A stretch of 64,000 nt of DNA from Clostridium lundense DSM 17049 (GCF_000619945.1 NZ_JHVC01000010.1:62001-126000), one strand, 5' to 3'. Positions 16,972-25,796 are shown, numbered from the stretch's first letter. Numbers and translations: made by a program. Notes: a model not told the origin generated them from the sequence alone.

Positions 16972-18156
16972 TTATAATAATTTTACAAAGAAACCAGCTA
17001 TAATAACTGATGCTATTGTAACAGTAGTGAAACCGGCTACAAGCATTTTTGGAAGCATGTCCTCAATTACGTAATCTCTTTCTTCCTTTGTTTCACATAC
17101 AGATTTAATTGCTTCATGAGTTAAAATATAATCTGCTGGGAACCCATATAATGCAGTAAGTGTGCAAGCAAAGGCCATATGTTTTGAAAATCCTAGTGTC
17201 TTTGCAAGTATTAATGATATAACATACATACCAATTACACCTAAAATAATAATTCCGAATAGTGGAATAGCTATTTGTTTTAACATAGATGGTGTAGCTT
17301 GAGAAAGGTTGGCAAATATAAATGCCATAAGTACAGTCATAAGGAATCCGAATGAATTAGCTTTATTTAACGCTTTTTCTTCTAAGAATCCAATTTCACA
17401 TGCAATAACACCTAAAATTAAACAAAGTACAAAATCATTAATGTGTACAATTGGACCAACTTTAGAAGCTATCCAACCAACAAATCCTAGTTTTAATAAA
17501 ATTACATAGGGAGTTTGATACTCTTCTGGTAGTGGAGGAAGAAGTTTTTTTCTTGGTTCAGCAAGTTCACATGCAACTTCAGATTTAGCTAAATCAGCTT
17601 TTTTTCCTCCATTTTTATAAATTCCCAATACACGTTTTGCTTCCTTTTTTAGGCAGAAGGCTGAAATTGGATACCCAATGAACCCCTGCATTATATACAT
17701 GCAGGTAGCAAGCACTGCTATGGATGTTAAGCCTTTATCAGCTGCAGCCTTAGACATTAATATTGATGCTACAACTCCACCAGTAAGAGGAGGAGTAGCT
17801 GCTACAACAGTCTGCCAACCAAATAATACTTTACCAATAGTTAAAGTCATTATACATATGCCCAAAATACCAGCAAGAGCCATTAAAACTGTTCTCCATT
17901 GAGATAATAGCTCCTTTAGGTTCATTAATGTACCCATATGTACTAATAGTAGATACATGGAAGTATATACTATAGGAGTTTGAAATGAACCTTTAGCAAT
18001 AATATCTTTTGGCATAAAAGTCCAAAATCCAATTAAGAATAACACTGCAGATACGAAAACCGAAGGAATAAATGCCTTAGTTTTCATTGAAATAATTTCG
18101 CCAGCTGTCAATACAATTAAAATAATAGTGAAAGCCCCAATTACACTATAATTCAT
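16972..18156 (-). CDS. Integral membrane protein, probable transporter paired with M20 hydrolase
   Basis: 394 residues with about eleven hydrophobic segments in two halves separated by a charged cytoplasmic loop (about 185-215, KKEAKRVLG to LLPPLPEEY). The first half has a glycine-rich, PPLTGGVVASILMSKAA re-entrant-type stretch near residue 125, which resembles ion-coupled carboxylate or glutamate symporters, but I do not recognise a named family. It is first in a two-gene unit with the M20 amidohydrolase and so may import that enzyme's substrate. Ribosome site AAAGGGG. Confidence 0.7.
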   Translation of the reverse strand: MNYSVIGAFTIILIVLTAGEIISMKTKAFIPSVFVSAVLFLIGFWTFMPKDIIAKGSFQTPIVYTSMYLLLVHMGTLMNLKELLSQWRTVLMALAGILGICIMTLTIGKVLFGWQTVVAATPPLTGGVVASILMSKAAADKGLTSIAVLATCMYIMQGFIGYPISAFCLKKEAKRVLGIYKNGGKKADLAKSEVACELAEPRKKLLPPLPEEYQTPYVILLKLGFVGWIASKVGPIVHINDFVLCLILGVIACEIGFLEEKALNKANSFGFLMTVLMAFIFANLSQATPSMLKQIAIPLFGIIILGVIGMYVISLILAKTLGFSKHMAFACTLTALYGFPADYILTHEAIKSVCETKEERDYVIEDMLPKMLVAGFTTVTIASVIIAGFFVKLL

Positions 18157-18850
18157 AATAATATGCCCCTTTCATTTATGTTTTTTATATTATGATTTTC
18201 TAATTAAGATTAAGAAGATCATATATTTGTGAGTTCAAATTATAGAATATTTAATTAATACCGGTATTTTCTAAATTTGATAACTTTTCAATTTAATTTT
18301 GTCAATTATATCAATGGCGAATTACGGTGTCAATGCGACAAAATAACCATTATATTACTTAAATTAAAATATTATGAAAATCAAACAAGACAATAGGTGA
18401 TATGACAAAAAGATGACATTCGTAAAAAACATATTTTGAATGTTATCTGTCCATTGTAAAAATAGTTAGAAAAAAGATAACCTTTACATAAATAAAATTA
18501 AAAGATAATTCTTTAGTGTAAAGGTTTATTAATGGAAAAGTTATTTATTTACCAGTATACATATCATATATCAAGAAAAATATACTATTAGAAAATATAG
18601 AGAATTGTGTCATTTAGGGAAATATGTGAAGTGAAAAATTGCAAATAAAATTATGAACAAATTGTTAACTTTATTGTTATAACATAGAGTATCTGATATA
18701 ATTGTTAGTTTTCACATATGTTACTAATCTAAAAGAAGGAATTTAGGCTCTGTACGTAGAAGAAATAGTAAATTTGAATATTTTATATTAAAAGTAAAAA
18801 TATTACAAATAAAAATTATGTATGACAATATTATATGAGGGGGAATAGTC
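18157..18850. other. Long AT-rich intergenic region between divergent genes
   Basis: A stretch of 694 bases with no convincing gene. It must hold the promoters of the leftward permease-M20 unit and the rightward GH112 gene. Visible features are a palindrome ATACCGGTAT (18261-18270), GACA-rich segments around 18340-18420, an inverted pair ATATGTGAA / TTCACATAT flanking the predicted sigma-A promoter at 18674-18702, and an untranslated leader of about 140 bases. No known riboswitch was recognised. Confidence 0.5.
18674..18702 (+). promoter_or_regulatory. Predicted sigma-A promoter of the GH112 gene
   Basis: TTGTTA and TATAAT are separated by 17 bases. The inverted pair ATATGTGAA upstream and TTCACATAT downstream of it could be an operator. 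The promoter leaves a leader of roughly 140 bases before the start codon. Confidence 0.55.
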
Positions 18851-21007
18851 ATGGGAAAAGGCAGATTTATATTACCAGCAGAAGCTGGAATGGAAAAAGA
18901 ACTATTGTATCTTGCTGAAAAATGGAGAGCAGATGCTATAAGAGATTGTGATGGTATAAAGCTGTCTGATGATATACTTAATATGAGCTTTGATGTTTAT
19001 TCAACCCTTTGTATTATAAGGGAAGACAATGAATGGGCTAAAAAGAATCAGGATAAGCTTCAAATGATATATTTAATAACAGAACCAGTTACGGCTATAG
19101 ATGAAATTATTAGTATTGAAATTATGAAGGGATATTTTAAGGAGCAATTTAAACCTAATACAAAAGATAATCCTAAGGAATGGTGGGAAGTAATAGATAG
19201 AACAACAGGAGAGATAATAGATAGTAGCCATTGGGATTATAATGAATGTACAGAAGTAGTGACCATAAAAAATATAAAAAAATGGCATTCCTATACTGTT
19301 ACTTTTATTGCATGGCAAATATGGGAACCGGTATCAATGTATAATCACATTATTAATTCATGGACGCTAGAACATAAAATGCCATTGGACCCAAGATATC
19401 CAGAGGTTAGACAACATTTATTATCAGTTCTTGATAAATGGCTTGCTGAACACCCTGTAACTAAGGTGGTAGGGTTCAGAACATTTTTTTATAATTTTGA
19501 TCTTATTTATAATGAAAATGGAAAAGAGAAACAAATTGACTGGTTTGGTTATGCTAGTTGTGTAAGTACATTTGCTATAAGAATATTTGAAGAAGAGTAT
19601 GGGTATAGACCAAGACCAGAAGATTTTATAGACAATGGATACTTTAATACTCCATTTAAGAATCCGTCTAAATTTCATCTTGATTGGATTGAATTTAATG
19701 AGAGATTTGTAGCTAGTTTTGCCAAAGAATGTGTTAAGTTAGTTCATAATAGAAATAAAAAAGCAATAATGTTTTTAGGTGACCACTTTGCGGGTACAGA
19801 ACCCTATGGCAAATATTTTACACAAATTGGACTTGATGCTGTTGTTGGATCTGGTGGTGACGGAGTAACTACTAGAATGATAGCTGATATACCTGTAGAA
19901 GCTACAGAAATTAGGTTTTATCCTTACTTATCCTCAGATGTATTTCATGAAAGGGAAGATCTTGCGGCAGAGGTCACAAAAGTTTGGATAAAATCAAGAA
20001 GAGCTATATTAAGAAAGCCTATAGATAGAATGGGGTATGGCGGGAGTTTAAGTCTTGCACTTAAATCTCCAGAATTTATTAACTGTATTCAAAGTATTGC
20101 AAATGAATTTAGATCTATACATGAAAATACAAAAGGAACAAAGGCTGATAGCGCATCATTCAAGGTAGCAATACTAAACACTTGGGGGAGACTAAGAAGG
20201 TGGCAAACCCACCAGATAGCACATTCTCTTTGGAATCAGCGTTGTTATTCATATCTTGGTATACTTGAGGCTTTAACAGGTCTTGAATTTGATATAGAAT
20301 TTATTAGCTTTGATGACATAAAGAATTTGGGAATATCACAGGACATAAAAGTAATCATAAATGCAGGAGATGCTTATACTTCATGGAGTGGAGGAGACTA
20401 TTGGAAGGATGAAAGAGTAGTTACTACAATAAGAGAGTGGGTTTATAATGGGGGAGGTTTTATTGGAGTAGGTGATCCAACAGCCTGTGAACATTATGGT
20501 GCGTTCTTTCAACTTTATGATGTATTAGGAGTGCAAAAAGAAATAGGTTTTGGCTTAAGTAGAAATAAATTAAAGTATAATATAATTAAAAATCACTTTA
20601 TTATTGAAGATGCAGATAAAGAAATAGATTTTGGTGAAGGAATGAATTGTATATATGTAGCTTCAAAGGATGTACATGTACTTTATGAGAATAACATGAG
20701 TGCATCTCTTGCTGTAAATGATTATGGAAATGGTAGGGCTGTTTACATAGCTGGAATGCCATTTAACTATAATAATGTACGTCTATTAAAAAGGGCAATT
20801 TATTGGGCAGCACACAAAGAAGAAGAAATACAATATAATTTTTCCTCAAATATAAATGTGGAGTGTGCATCATTTAGTAATATAGGGAAAATTGTAGTAA
20901 TAAACAATAGTGGAGAAAATGAGAAAGCAAGAATATATATGAATAGAGAAATATATTTTGATGTTGAGTTAAAGCCTTATGAAATGGCGTGGAAAAGTAT
21001 AACTTAG
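18851..21007 (+). CDS. GH112 1,3-beta-galactosyl-N-acetylhexosamine (or galactosyl-rhamnose) phosphorylase
   Basis: 718 residues, the usual length of glycoside hydrolase family 112. The N-terminal GRFILPAEAGMEKELLYLAEKW and ADAIRDCDG are hallmark sequences; an (alpha/beta)8 domain with FLGDHFAGTEPYG follows (about 310-330), then a Rossmann-like domain with VIINAGDAY and GGGFIGVGDP (about 500-550) and a small beta domain at the end. The family splits galactosyl-beta-1,3-GlcNAc/GalNAc (mucin, milk) or galactosyl-1,4-rhamnose with phosphate to give galactose 1-phosphate. Specificity cannot be decided from sequence reading. No signal peptide, so it works in the cytoplasm. No sugar transporter is adjacent. 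Ribosome site GAGGGGG. Confidence 0.93.
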   Translation: MGKGRFILPAEAGMEKELLYLAEKWRADAIRDCDGIKLSDDILNMSFDVYSTLCIIREDNEWAKKNQDKLQMIYLITEPVTAIDEIISIEIMKGYFKEQFKPNTKDNPKEWWEVIDRTTGEIIDSSHWDYNECTEVVTIKNIKKWHSYTVTFIAWQIWEPVSMYNHIINSWTLEHKMPLDPRYPEVRQHLLSVLDKWLAEHPVTKVVGFRTFFYNFDLIYNENGKEKQIDWFGYASCVSTFAIRIFEEEYGYRPRPEDFIDNGYFNTPFKNPSKFHLDWIEFNERFVASFAKECVKLVHNRNKKAIMFLGDHFAGTEPYGKYFTQIGLDAVVGSGGDGVTTRMIADIPVEATEIRFYPYLSSDVFHEREDLAAEVTKVWIKSRRAILRKPIDRMGYGGSLSLALKSPEFINCIQSIANEFRSIHENTKGTKADSASFKVAILNTWGRLRRWQTHQIAHSLWNQRCYSYLGILEALTGLEFDIEFISFDDIKNLGISQDIKVIINAGDAYTSWSGGDYWKDERVVTTIREWVYNGGGFIGVGDPTACEHYGAFFQLYDVLGVQKEIGFGLSRNKLKYNIIKNHFIIEDADKEIDFGEGMNCIYVASKDVHVLYENNMSASLAVNDYGNGRAVYIAGMPFNYNNVRLLKRAIYWAAHKEEEIQYNFSSNINVECASFSNIGKIVVINNSGENEKARIYMNREIYFDVELKPYEMAWKSIT

Positions 21008-21081
21008 AAGAATGGATAAAGATAATTGCTAGGAGTTTAGCAAAGAGTAAAATAAAAGATTATTAAGTTTTTAATCAGTAT

Positions 21082-21130
21082 AATCCACAGTGTTGATAAA
21101 ATGGTATAGACAATGTGGATTGTTTTATTT
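21082..21130 (+). terminator. Possible terminator after the GH112 gene
   Basis: AATCCACA (21082-21089) pairs with TGTGGATT (21114-21121), followed by GTTTTATTT. The loop is long (24 bases), so efficiency is uncertain. Confidence 0.45.
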
Positions 21131-21155
21131 AATATATATTAAGGGTGAAAATATA

Positions 21156-21617
21156 ATGACAAAGAAAATAGGAATTATTTCAGATACACATGGCCTTTTA
21201 AGAGATGAATTTGTTGAAGAACTAAAGAAAGTTGATATGATAATTCATGCAGGAGATCTTGATAATGAAAAGATAATAGAAGAAATTAATAAGTTATGCT
21301 CTAAGGTAGTTATAGTAAGAGGAAACTGTGACAAAGGAAAGTTAAAAGAGAAGTTACCTTTTTCAGATGTTATAGAATTTGAAGGTAAATATATATATGT
21401 GATACATGATGTTAGTACAATGGATATTGATCCTGAAGCTGCTGGAATAGATATAGTTGTATTTGGACATTCACATAAAGCTTATGAAGTAGAAAAAGGC
21501 AGTGTATTATACTTAAATCCAGGTGGGGCAGGACCTAGGAGGTTTAGTTTGCCTATTAGTATGGCTATTTTAACTTTTGAAAATGATAAATATACAGTTC
21601 AGTTCAAATATTTATAA
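21156..21617 (+). CDS. YfcE/MJ0936-type metallophosphoesterase
   Basis: Small phosphodiesterase of 153 residues. Calcineurin-like metal motifs are all present: GIISDTHG (7-14), IHAGDLD, VRGNCD, a later VIHD and GHSHKAYE. The family hydrolyses phosphodiesters such as bis-pNPP, and the physiological substrate is generally unknown. The ATG at 21156 follows AAGGGTG; the longer frame from 21090 would run through the preceding hairpin and is rejected. No operon partners are apparent. Confidence 0.92.
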   Translation: MTKKIGIISDTHGLLRDEFVEELKKVDMIIHAGDLDNEKIIEEINKLCSKVVIVRGNCDKGKLKEKLPFSDVIEFEGKYIYVIHDVSTMDIDPEAAGIDIVVFGHSHKAYEVEKGSVLYLNPGGAGPRRFSLPISMAILTFENDKYTVQFKYL

Positions 21618-21839
21618 CAATGATTAAATTTTTTATCTATATTCTATTGTGTAGCTTTTTCATGATTAGTGAATACTATATATTAATGAATACTATATAA
21701 TAGATGGATTATACATCTATTGATAATATTTTCTAATTAGTAAATCATAAGTTTTGTGTTTACAATTATGGATTAATATTATACTATTAATGTATAATTA
21801 GTTATGAATTAATAATATTTTATTTTTACAATTAAATAA
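21618..21839. other. AT-rich spacer upstream of the M-box
   Basis: No gene. It contains a tandem direct repeat of GAATACTATATA (about 21670-21700) and several TATAAT-like strings. A promoter for the mgtA leader must lie here, but no clear -35/-10 pair stands out. Confidence 0.4.
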
Positions 21840-22019
21840 TTTCGTTAGGTGAGGTTACTACAACAGATATACGCTACTGCCCAGAAATGTCGAGAGACGC
21901 CAATGGGTCAGCAGGTATTGCCGAAATAAGGTTCTACTTAATGTAGCTGACAACCTTCATATAAGAATATGAATGGTTTTGCTCAAAGCTTTGTAGTGCT
22001 AAAACTCAACGAGTGAAGT
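21840..22019 (+). ncRNA. Mg2+ riboswitch (M-box, ykoK leader)
   Basis: Contains the diagnostic M-box strings CGTTAGGTGAGG, ACGCTACTGCCCAGAAATG, GAGACGCCAATGGGT, CCGAAATAAGG and GTGCTAAAACTCAACGA in the right order. The last segment (22006-22018) can pair with the left arm of the following terminator (22051-22063), giving the usual antiterminator of low-Mg2+ cells. It controls mgtA. Confidence 0.96.
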
Positions 22020-22043
22020 CAATATAGCATTTTTTTGTCGCAC

Positions 22044-22084
22044 AAAATCTCTTCATTCGTTGAAATGAAGAGATTTTTTATTAT
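22044..22084 (+). terminator. Terminator of the M-box expression platform
   Basis: A 14-bp stem (22044-22057 with 22064-22077) with a 6-base loop is followed by a T-run. It competes with the antiterminator formed by 22006-22018. Confidence 0.88.
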
Positions 22085-22117
22085 TATGTTTTAAATAAAA
22101 GAAAGGAGGTGGTTGAT

Positions 22118-22213
22118 GTGGAAGATAGCCCAGGAGGTAAATGTCATAAGTGGAAAATTAGAATAACTGTTGTTATCAAAAGAGTCAACCACCCTTTTGA
22201 TAACAATGACTAG
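22118..22213 (+). CDS. Putative 31-codon leader peptide upstream of mgtA
   Basis: A GTG start 8 bases after a strong GGAGG opens a frame of 31 codons that ends in TAG at 22211, 16 bases before the mgtA start. The peptide is basic with a KCHKWK motif and no clear membrane segment. The overlapping ATG at 22116 would instead give a 16-residue peptide ending near 22166. The longer frame is preferred because its stop falls inside the loop of a hairpin that masks the mgtA start, which suggests translational coupling. It is unlikely to be an accident that such a strong ribosome site stands here, but no homologue is recognised. Confidence 0.5.
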   Translation: MEDSPGGKCHKWKIRITVVIKRVNHPFDNND

Positions 22214-22230
22214 AAGGAGGTCATTGTTAT
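22170..22230 (+). promoter_or_regulatory. Two mutually exclusive hairpins controlling mgtA translation
   Basis: Hairpin A is a perfect 13-bp stem, 22170-22182 with 22194-22206. Hairpin B is a perfect 11-bp stem, 22200-22210 with 22220-22230, whose loop holds the leader stop codon and the mgtA ribosome site and whose right arm includes the first two bases of the mgtA ATG. They share 22200-22206 and cannot coexist. The loop of A (22185-22193) is also perfectly complementary over 9 bases to 22108-22116, the leader ribosome site and start. Confidence 0.7.
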
Positions 22231-24787
22231 GGAATTAAAAAAATTAGTTAAGAATTTTGAAACTGAAAACATGGAATTAGTTTTTAAACTACTTAAAACA
22301 TCAATAAATGGTTTAAAAGAAGTGGAGGCTGAAAATAGATTAGAGGCATACGGGTTAAATGAACTTCAAAGTGAAAAAAAGAAATCAGTACTTGCAAGGA
22401 TATTAGATAATATAAAAAATCCGTTAGTAATACTTTTATCAGTGCTTGCGTTTGTATCTTATATTACAGGAGATACTACAGGAACTATAGTAATGTGTGT
22501 AATGGTATCTTTAGGAGTTATATTAAAGTTTGTACAAGAATTAAAGGCGGATAATTCTGCTGAGCAGCTTAAAGCCATGGTAAGTACTACAGCTACAGTA
22601 ATTCGTGAAGGAGTACAAAAGGAAATAGCATTAAAAATGTTGATTCCAGGAGATATTATACATTTATCTTCAGGAGACATGGTCCCAGCAGATGTTCAAA
22701 TAATTTCTTCAAAAGATTTATTTATTAATCAATCTGCTCTTACAGGAGAATCTTTACCAGTAGAGAAGTTTATAATAAATAAAAAATATGCAAATCCTCT
22801 AGAAAACCCTAATTTATGTTTTATGGGATCTAATGTAGAAAGTGGCACTGCTATTGCAGTAGTTATAACCACAGGCTGTAATACGTATTTTGGACAATTA
22901 AGTAGTAAAATAACAGAAGAAAGGGGCATGACAAACTTTGATAAAGGCGTAAATGAATTTACATGGCTAATGATTAGATTTATATTCATCTTAGCACCAA
23001 TTGTATTTTTTATTAATGGTTTTATTAAAGGTGATTGGGAACAAGCATTTTTATTTGCTATAGCTGTAGCTGTTGGACTTACACCAGAAATGCTTCCTAT
23101 GATTGTAACAGTTAACCTTTCTAAAGGTGCTATAGCAATGTCAAAGAAAAAGGTTATTGTAAAGAAACTAAATGCAATACAAAATTTTGGAGCTATGGAT
23201 GTACTTTGTACAGATAAGACAGGAACAATTACTTGTGGGAAAGTAATATTAGAAAAACATCTTGATATATATGGTGAAGATAGTAAAAGAGTTTTAAAGT
23301 ATGGATATATAAATAGCTTCTATCAAACAGGATTAAAAAATCTTATGGATGAAGCAATACTTGAAAGTAAGGATAATGAAGAAGATGCTAATATAGAATA
23401 CAAATATGAAAAAATAGATGAAATTCCATTTGATTTCATAAGAAAAAGGATGTCTGTGGTAGTAAGAAATAAAAGAATGGAAGATGTATTAATTTGTAAG
23501 GGTGCAGTAGAGGAAGTTTTGAGTTTATGCAATAAATATGAAACTAAGGAAGGAACAGAACCCTTTATAGGAAAGATGGCAGAAAAAATTAATTCTATAG
23601 TCAAAAGTCTTAATGAAGAAGGTTTTAGAGTTATTGCAGTGGCTTACAAAGTGATAAAGGATTATAAAAAAGAGTATACCGTTGAGGATGAGAGTGAATT
23701 AACTTTATTAGGATTTATGGCCTTTTTAGATCCACCTAAGGAAACCTCTCGTGAGGCTATTAAGAAGTTTCATGAATATAATGTAGATGTAAAGATATTA
23801 ACAGGAGATAATGATATTGTAACAAAGAAAATTTGTAAAGAAATAAACTTACCAATAGACTCCATACTACTTGGAAATGAAATAGATGAAATAAGTGATG
23901 AAGAACTAGCTGAAGTAGCAGAAAGAACTACAGTTTTTGCAAAACTATCACCTATGCATAAGGAGAGAATTATAAAAGCATTACAGAGTAAAAATCATGT
24001 AGTAGGTTTTATGGGGGATGGAATTAATGATGCACCTGCACTAAAAACTGCAGATGTTGGTATTTCCGTAGATACTGCAGTAGATATAGCTAAAGAATCC
24101 TCAGATATTATATTATTGGAGAATAGTTTACTAGTATTAGAAGAAGGAGTTCTTGAAGGAAGAAGAGTATTTGGTAATATAGTTAAATATATTAAGATGG
24201 CAGCTAGTTCAAACTTCGGAAATATGTTTAGTATCATTGGAGCTAGTATGTTCGTTCCATTTTTGCCTATGTTACCAATACAGGTGTTAACAAATAATTT
24301 ATTGTATGATATTTCTCAAACCGCAATTCCAACGGATTCTGTAGATGAAGAATGGATGGAAAAGCCAAGGAAATGGGAGATAAGTGATTTAAAGAAATAT
24401 ATTATAACTATAGGGCCAATAAGTTCTATATTTGATTATATAACATTCTTTATTATGTTATTTATATTTAAATGTTGGAATAATCCTGCTTTATTTCAAA
24501 CGGGATGGTTTTTAGAATCTTTATTCACTCAAACTTTAATTATTCATGTGATTAGAACTAATAAGATTCCTTTTATACAAAGTACTGCAAGTAAGCCATT
24601 GATAATTACATCAATAATTGTAGCATTAACTGGAACATTTTTAGTAAACTCCCCACTTTCAACATTTTTAGGTTTTACAAAGTTACCATTATTATATTAT
24701 GTTTTAGTAATTGTGACTTTACTATGCTATGTGGTATCAACTCAGCTTGTAAAAAAGTGGTATGTTGAAAAGTATGATATAAAATAA
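22229..24787 (+). CDS. mgtA: Magnesium-translocating P-type ATPase (MgtA/MgtB, type IIIB)
   Basis: 852-residue membrane pump that imports Mg2+ at the cost of ATP. Domains: N-terminal cation-ATPase segment (1-70), first two membrane helices, actuator domain with LTGESLPVEK (near 175), phosphorylation site CTDKTGTIT (near 330), nucleotide-binding domain with FDFIRKRMSVVV, hinge with MGDGINDAPA (near 590) and six C-terminal membrane helices with the MgtA-type NNLLYDISQT and IPTDSVDEEW. Length fits the family. It is controlled by the M-box riboswitch and, probably, by the leader ORF and hairpins directly before it. Confidence 0.97.
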   Translation: MELKKLVKNFETENMELVFKLLKTSINGLKEVEAENRLEAYGLNELQSEKKKSVLARILDNIKNPLVILLSVLAFVSYITGDTTGTIVMCVMVSLGVILKFVQELKADNSAEQLKAMVSTTATVIREGVQKEIALKMLIPGDIIHLSSGDMVPADVQIISSKDLFINQSALTGESLPVEKFIINKKYANPLENPNLCFMGSNVESGTAIAVVITTGCNTYFGQLSSKITEERGMTNFDKGVNEFTWLMIRFIFILAPIVFFINGFIKGDWEQAFLFAIAVAVGLTPEMLPMIVTVNLSKGAIAMSKKKVIVKKLNAIQNFGAMDVLCTDKTGTITCGKVILEKHLDIYGEDSKRVLKYGYINSFYQTGLKNLMDEAILESKDNEEDANIEYKYEKIDEIPFDFIRKRMSVVVRNKRMEDVLICKGAVEEVLSLCNKYETKEGTEPFIGKMAEKINSIVKSLNEEGFRVIAVAYKVIKDYKKEYTVEDESELTLLGFMAFLDPPKETSREAIKKFHEYNVDVKILTGDNDIVTKKICKEINLPIDSILLGNEIDEISDEELAEVAERTTVFAKLSPMHKERIIKALQSKNHVVGFMGDGINDAPALKTADVGISVDTAVDIAKESSDIILLENSLLVLEEGVLEGRRVFGNIVKYIKMAASSNFGNMFSIIGASMFVPFLPMLPIQVLTNNLLYDISQTAIPTDSVDEEWMEKPRKWEISDLKKYIITIGPISSIFDYITFFIMLFIFKCWNNPALFQTGWFLESLFTQTLIIHVIRTNKIPFIQSTASKPLIITSIIVALTGTFLVNSPLSTFLGFTKLPLLYYVLVIVTLLCYVVSTQLVKKWYVEKYDIK

Positions 24788-24821
24788 ATTATAGACATAG
24801 ATTTCTATTTAGACAGTGGTT

Positions 24822-24875
24822 AACATTTTATAGATTTATATAAAATTGCTACCCACTGTTTATCTTTAGAAAAGT
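24822..24875 (+). terminator. Possible terminator after mgtA
   Basis: AGACAGTGG near 24822 pairs with CCACTGTTT near 24855-24863, with inner AT-rich pairing; only a short mixed T-run follows, so this is tentative. Confidence 0.35.
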
Positions 24876-24894
24876 TATCTAAATAATTATGGTT

Positions 24895-24923
24895 TTGACT
24901 TAAGTTAATATAATTGCTATAAT
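24895..24923 (+). promoter_or_regulatory. Sigma-A promoter of the iron-regulated operon
   Basis: TTGACT and TATAAT are spaced by exactly 17 bases, close to consensus. The expected start of transcription near 24930 lies just upstream of the Fur box. Confidence 0.8.
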
Positions 24924-24942
24924 GTAATTCATAACGTGAGAT

Positions 24943-24957
24943 TGATATTCATTATCA
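24943..24957 (+). promoter_or_regulatory. Fur box
   Basis: TGATATTCATTATCA matches the 7-1-7 Fur consensus TGATAATnATTATCA at all but one position. It lies just after the predicted transcription start, so iron-loaded Fur should block the promoter. Confidence 0.8.
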
Positions 24958-25062
24958 TTAGGCAAATGTTAATGATACCATAATAGAATAATAGTTTGAA
25001 GTTAATAACAGAATTTTGCGAAAGAGGATGTAACAAACTCTCTAAGTAGTAAAATTATTAAG

Positions 25063-25121
25063 GAAACCTTTTAATGAAGTATTAGATAAAGTTATCCATT
25101 AAATTGGTTTGCTATTTTTTA
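25063..25121 (+). terminator. Terminator-like hairpin in the leader of the Fur-regulated operon
   Basis: AAACCTTTTAAT (25064-25075) pairs with ATTAAATTGGTTT (25098-25110, one extra base), followed by GCTATTTTTT. It stands in the 230-base leader before the first gene and could attenuate transcription. No known riboswitch recognised in the sequence before it. Confidence 0.5.
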
Positions 25122-25160
25122 TATGATTAATATTAAAAGAAAGATTAGAAAGTTGGAATA

Positions 25161-25796
25161 ATGATGAATTATATTTGGATAAATCCAGTAGTTAAAGCTA
25201 TGTATGCTTATAAATTAGAGAAGTTAATAAAAGAGCTAGAAGATAAAGGATATAAGGTGGTAGAAACTCCAAGCCAAGTAGAGTTAGTAAAGAATAAATT
25301 TGAAAATTTATGTATGGAAGAAGAAAAGATAGTACTTGATACAAGATGTCCAGCAGCTATTGAATATATAAAAGAAAAAGTAAAAAACAGGGGCTTTTTT
25401 ATACCTAGAATAGAACCTATATTAATTCATAGTGCCAGAGCTCTATATGATATATACATAAAGGATAACAAAGATAATACACTTTTTATAACCACTCCTT
25501 GTAGTTCTCTAAAAGATATGGGAAATTTGATATTCAAAGAGGAGAAGAAATCCAGAATTGTTTTTAAAACATGGAATGATATATGCAAAGAGTTAGATAT
25601 ACCAAAGGAGGAGAAATGCAGTAGATCTCCTATACCTCTTGGGTTTTTTAGAAATTTAAATTTAAAGGTTTTAGAAGCAAGCGGACAGCAAGAGGTATTG
25701 GAAACAGTAACAAATGCAGTAGAGAATAATGAAGATATTGACCTTATAGAGATACTACTGTGTGAAGGGGGATGCAATACAGGAGATGGTATATAA
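25161..25796 (+). CDS. Short [FeFe]-hydrogenase H-domain-like iron-sulfur protein
   Basis: 211 residues, far shorter than a hydrogenase large subunit, but with degenerate versions of all three H-cluster motifs in order: DTRCPAA (Cys63) for TSCCPxW, TPCSSLKDM (Cys114) for MPCxxKxxE, and LLCEGGCNTGDG (Cys201, Cys205) for MACxGGCxxGG. The four [4Fe-4S] ligand cysteines are thus kept, while the proton-relay cysteine (now Arg62) and the lysine after MPC are lost, so hydrogen chemistry is unlikely. No ferredoxin domains. It opens a Fur-box operon and overlaps the ABC permease gene by 11 bases. An iron-sulfur sensing or assembly role is inference. Start ATG at 25161 or 25164. Confidence 0.75.
   Translation: MMNYIWINPVVKAMYAYKLEKLIKELEDKGYKVVETPSQVELVKNKFENLCMEEEKIVLDTRCPAAIEYIKEKVKNRGFFIPRIEPILIHSARALYDIYIKDNKDNTLFITTPCSSLKDMGNLIFKEEKKSRIVFKTWNDICKELDIPKEEKCSRSPIPLGFFRNLNLKVLEASGQQEVLETVTNAVENNEDIDLIEILLCEGGCNTGDGI

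Noticed and set aside
18301..18420. TGGC/GACA-containing segment as a possible sigma-54 promoter
   Set aside because: The spacing between GG and GC elements does not match the -24/-12 rule on either strand.
22116..22166. 16-codon ATG frame at the mgtA leader
   Set aside because: It overlaps the preferred 31-codon frame by two bases at the start; its stop does not reach the mgtA hairpin. It cannot be excluded but fits the layout less well.
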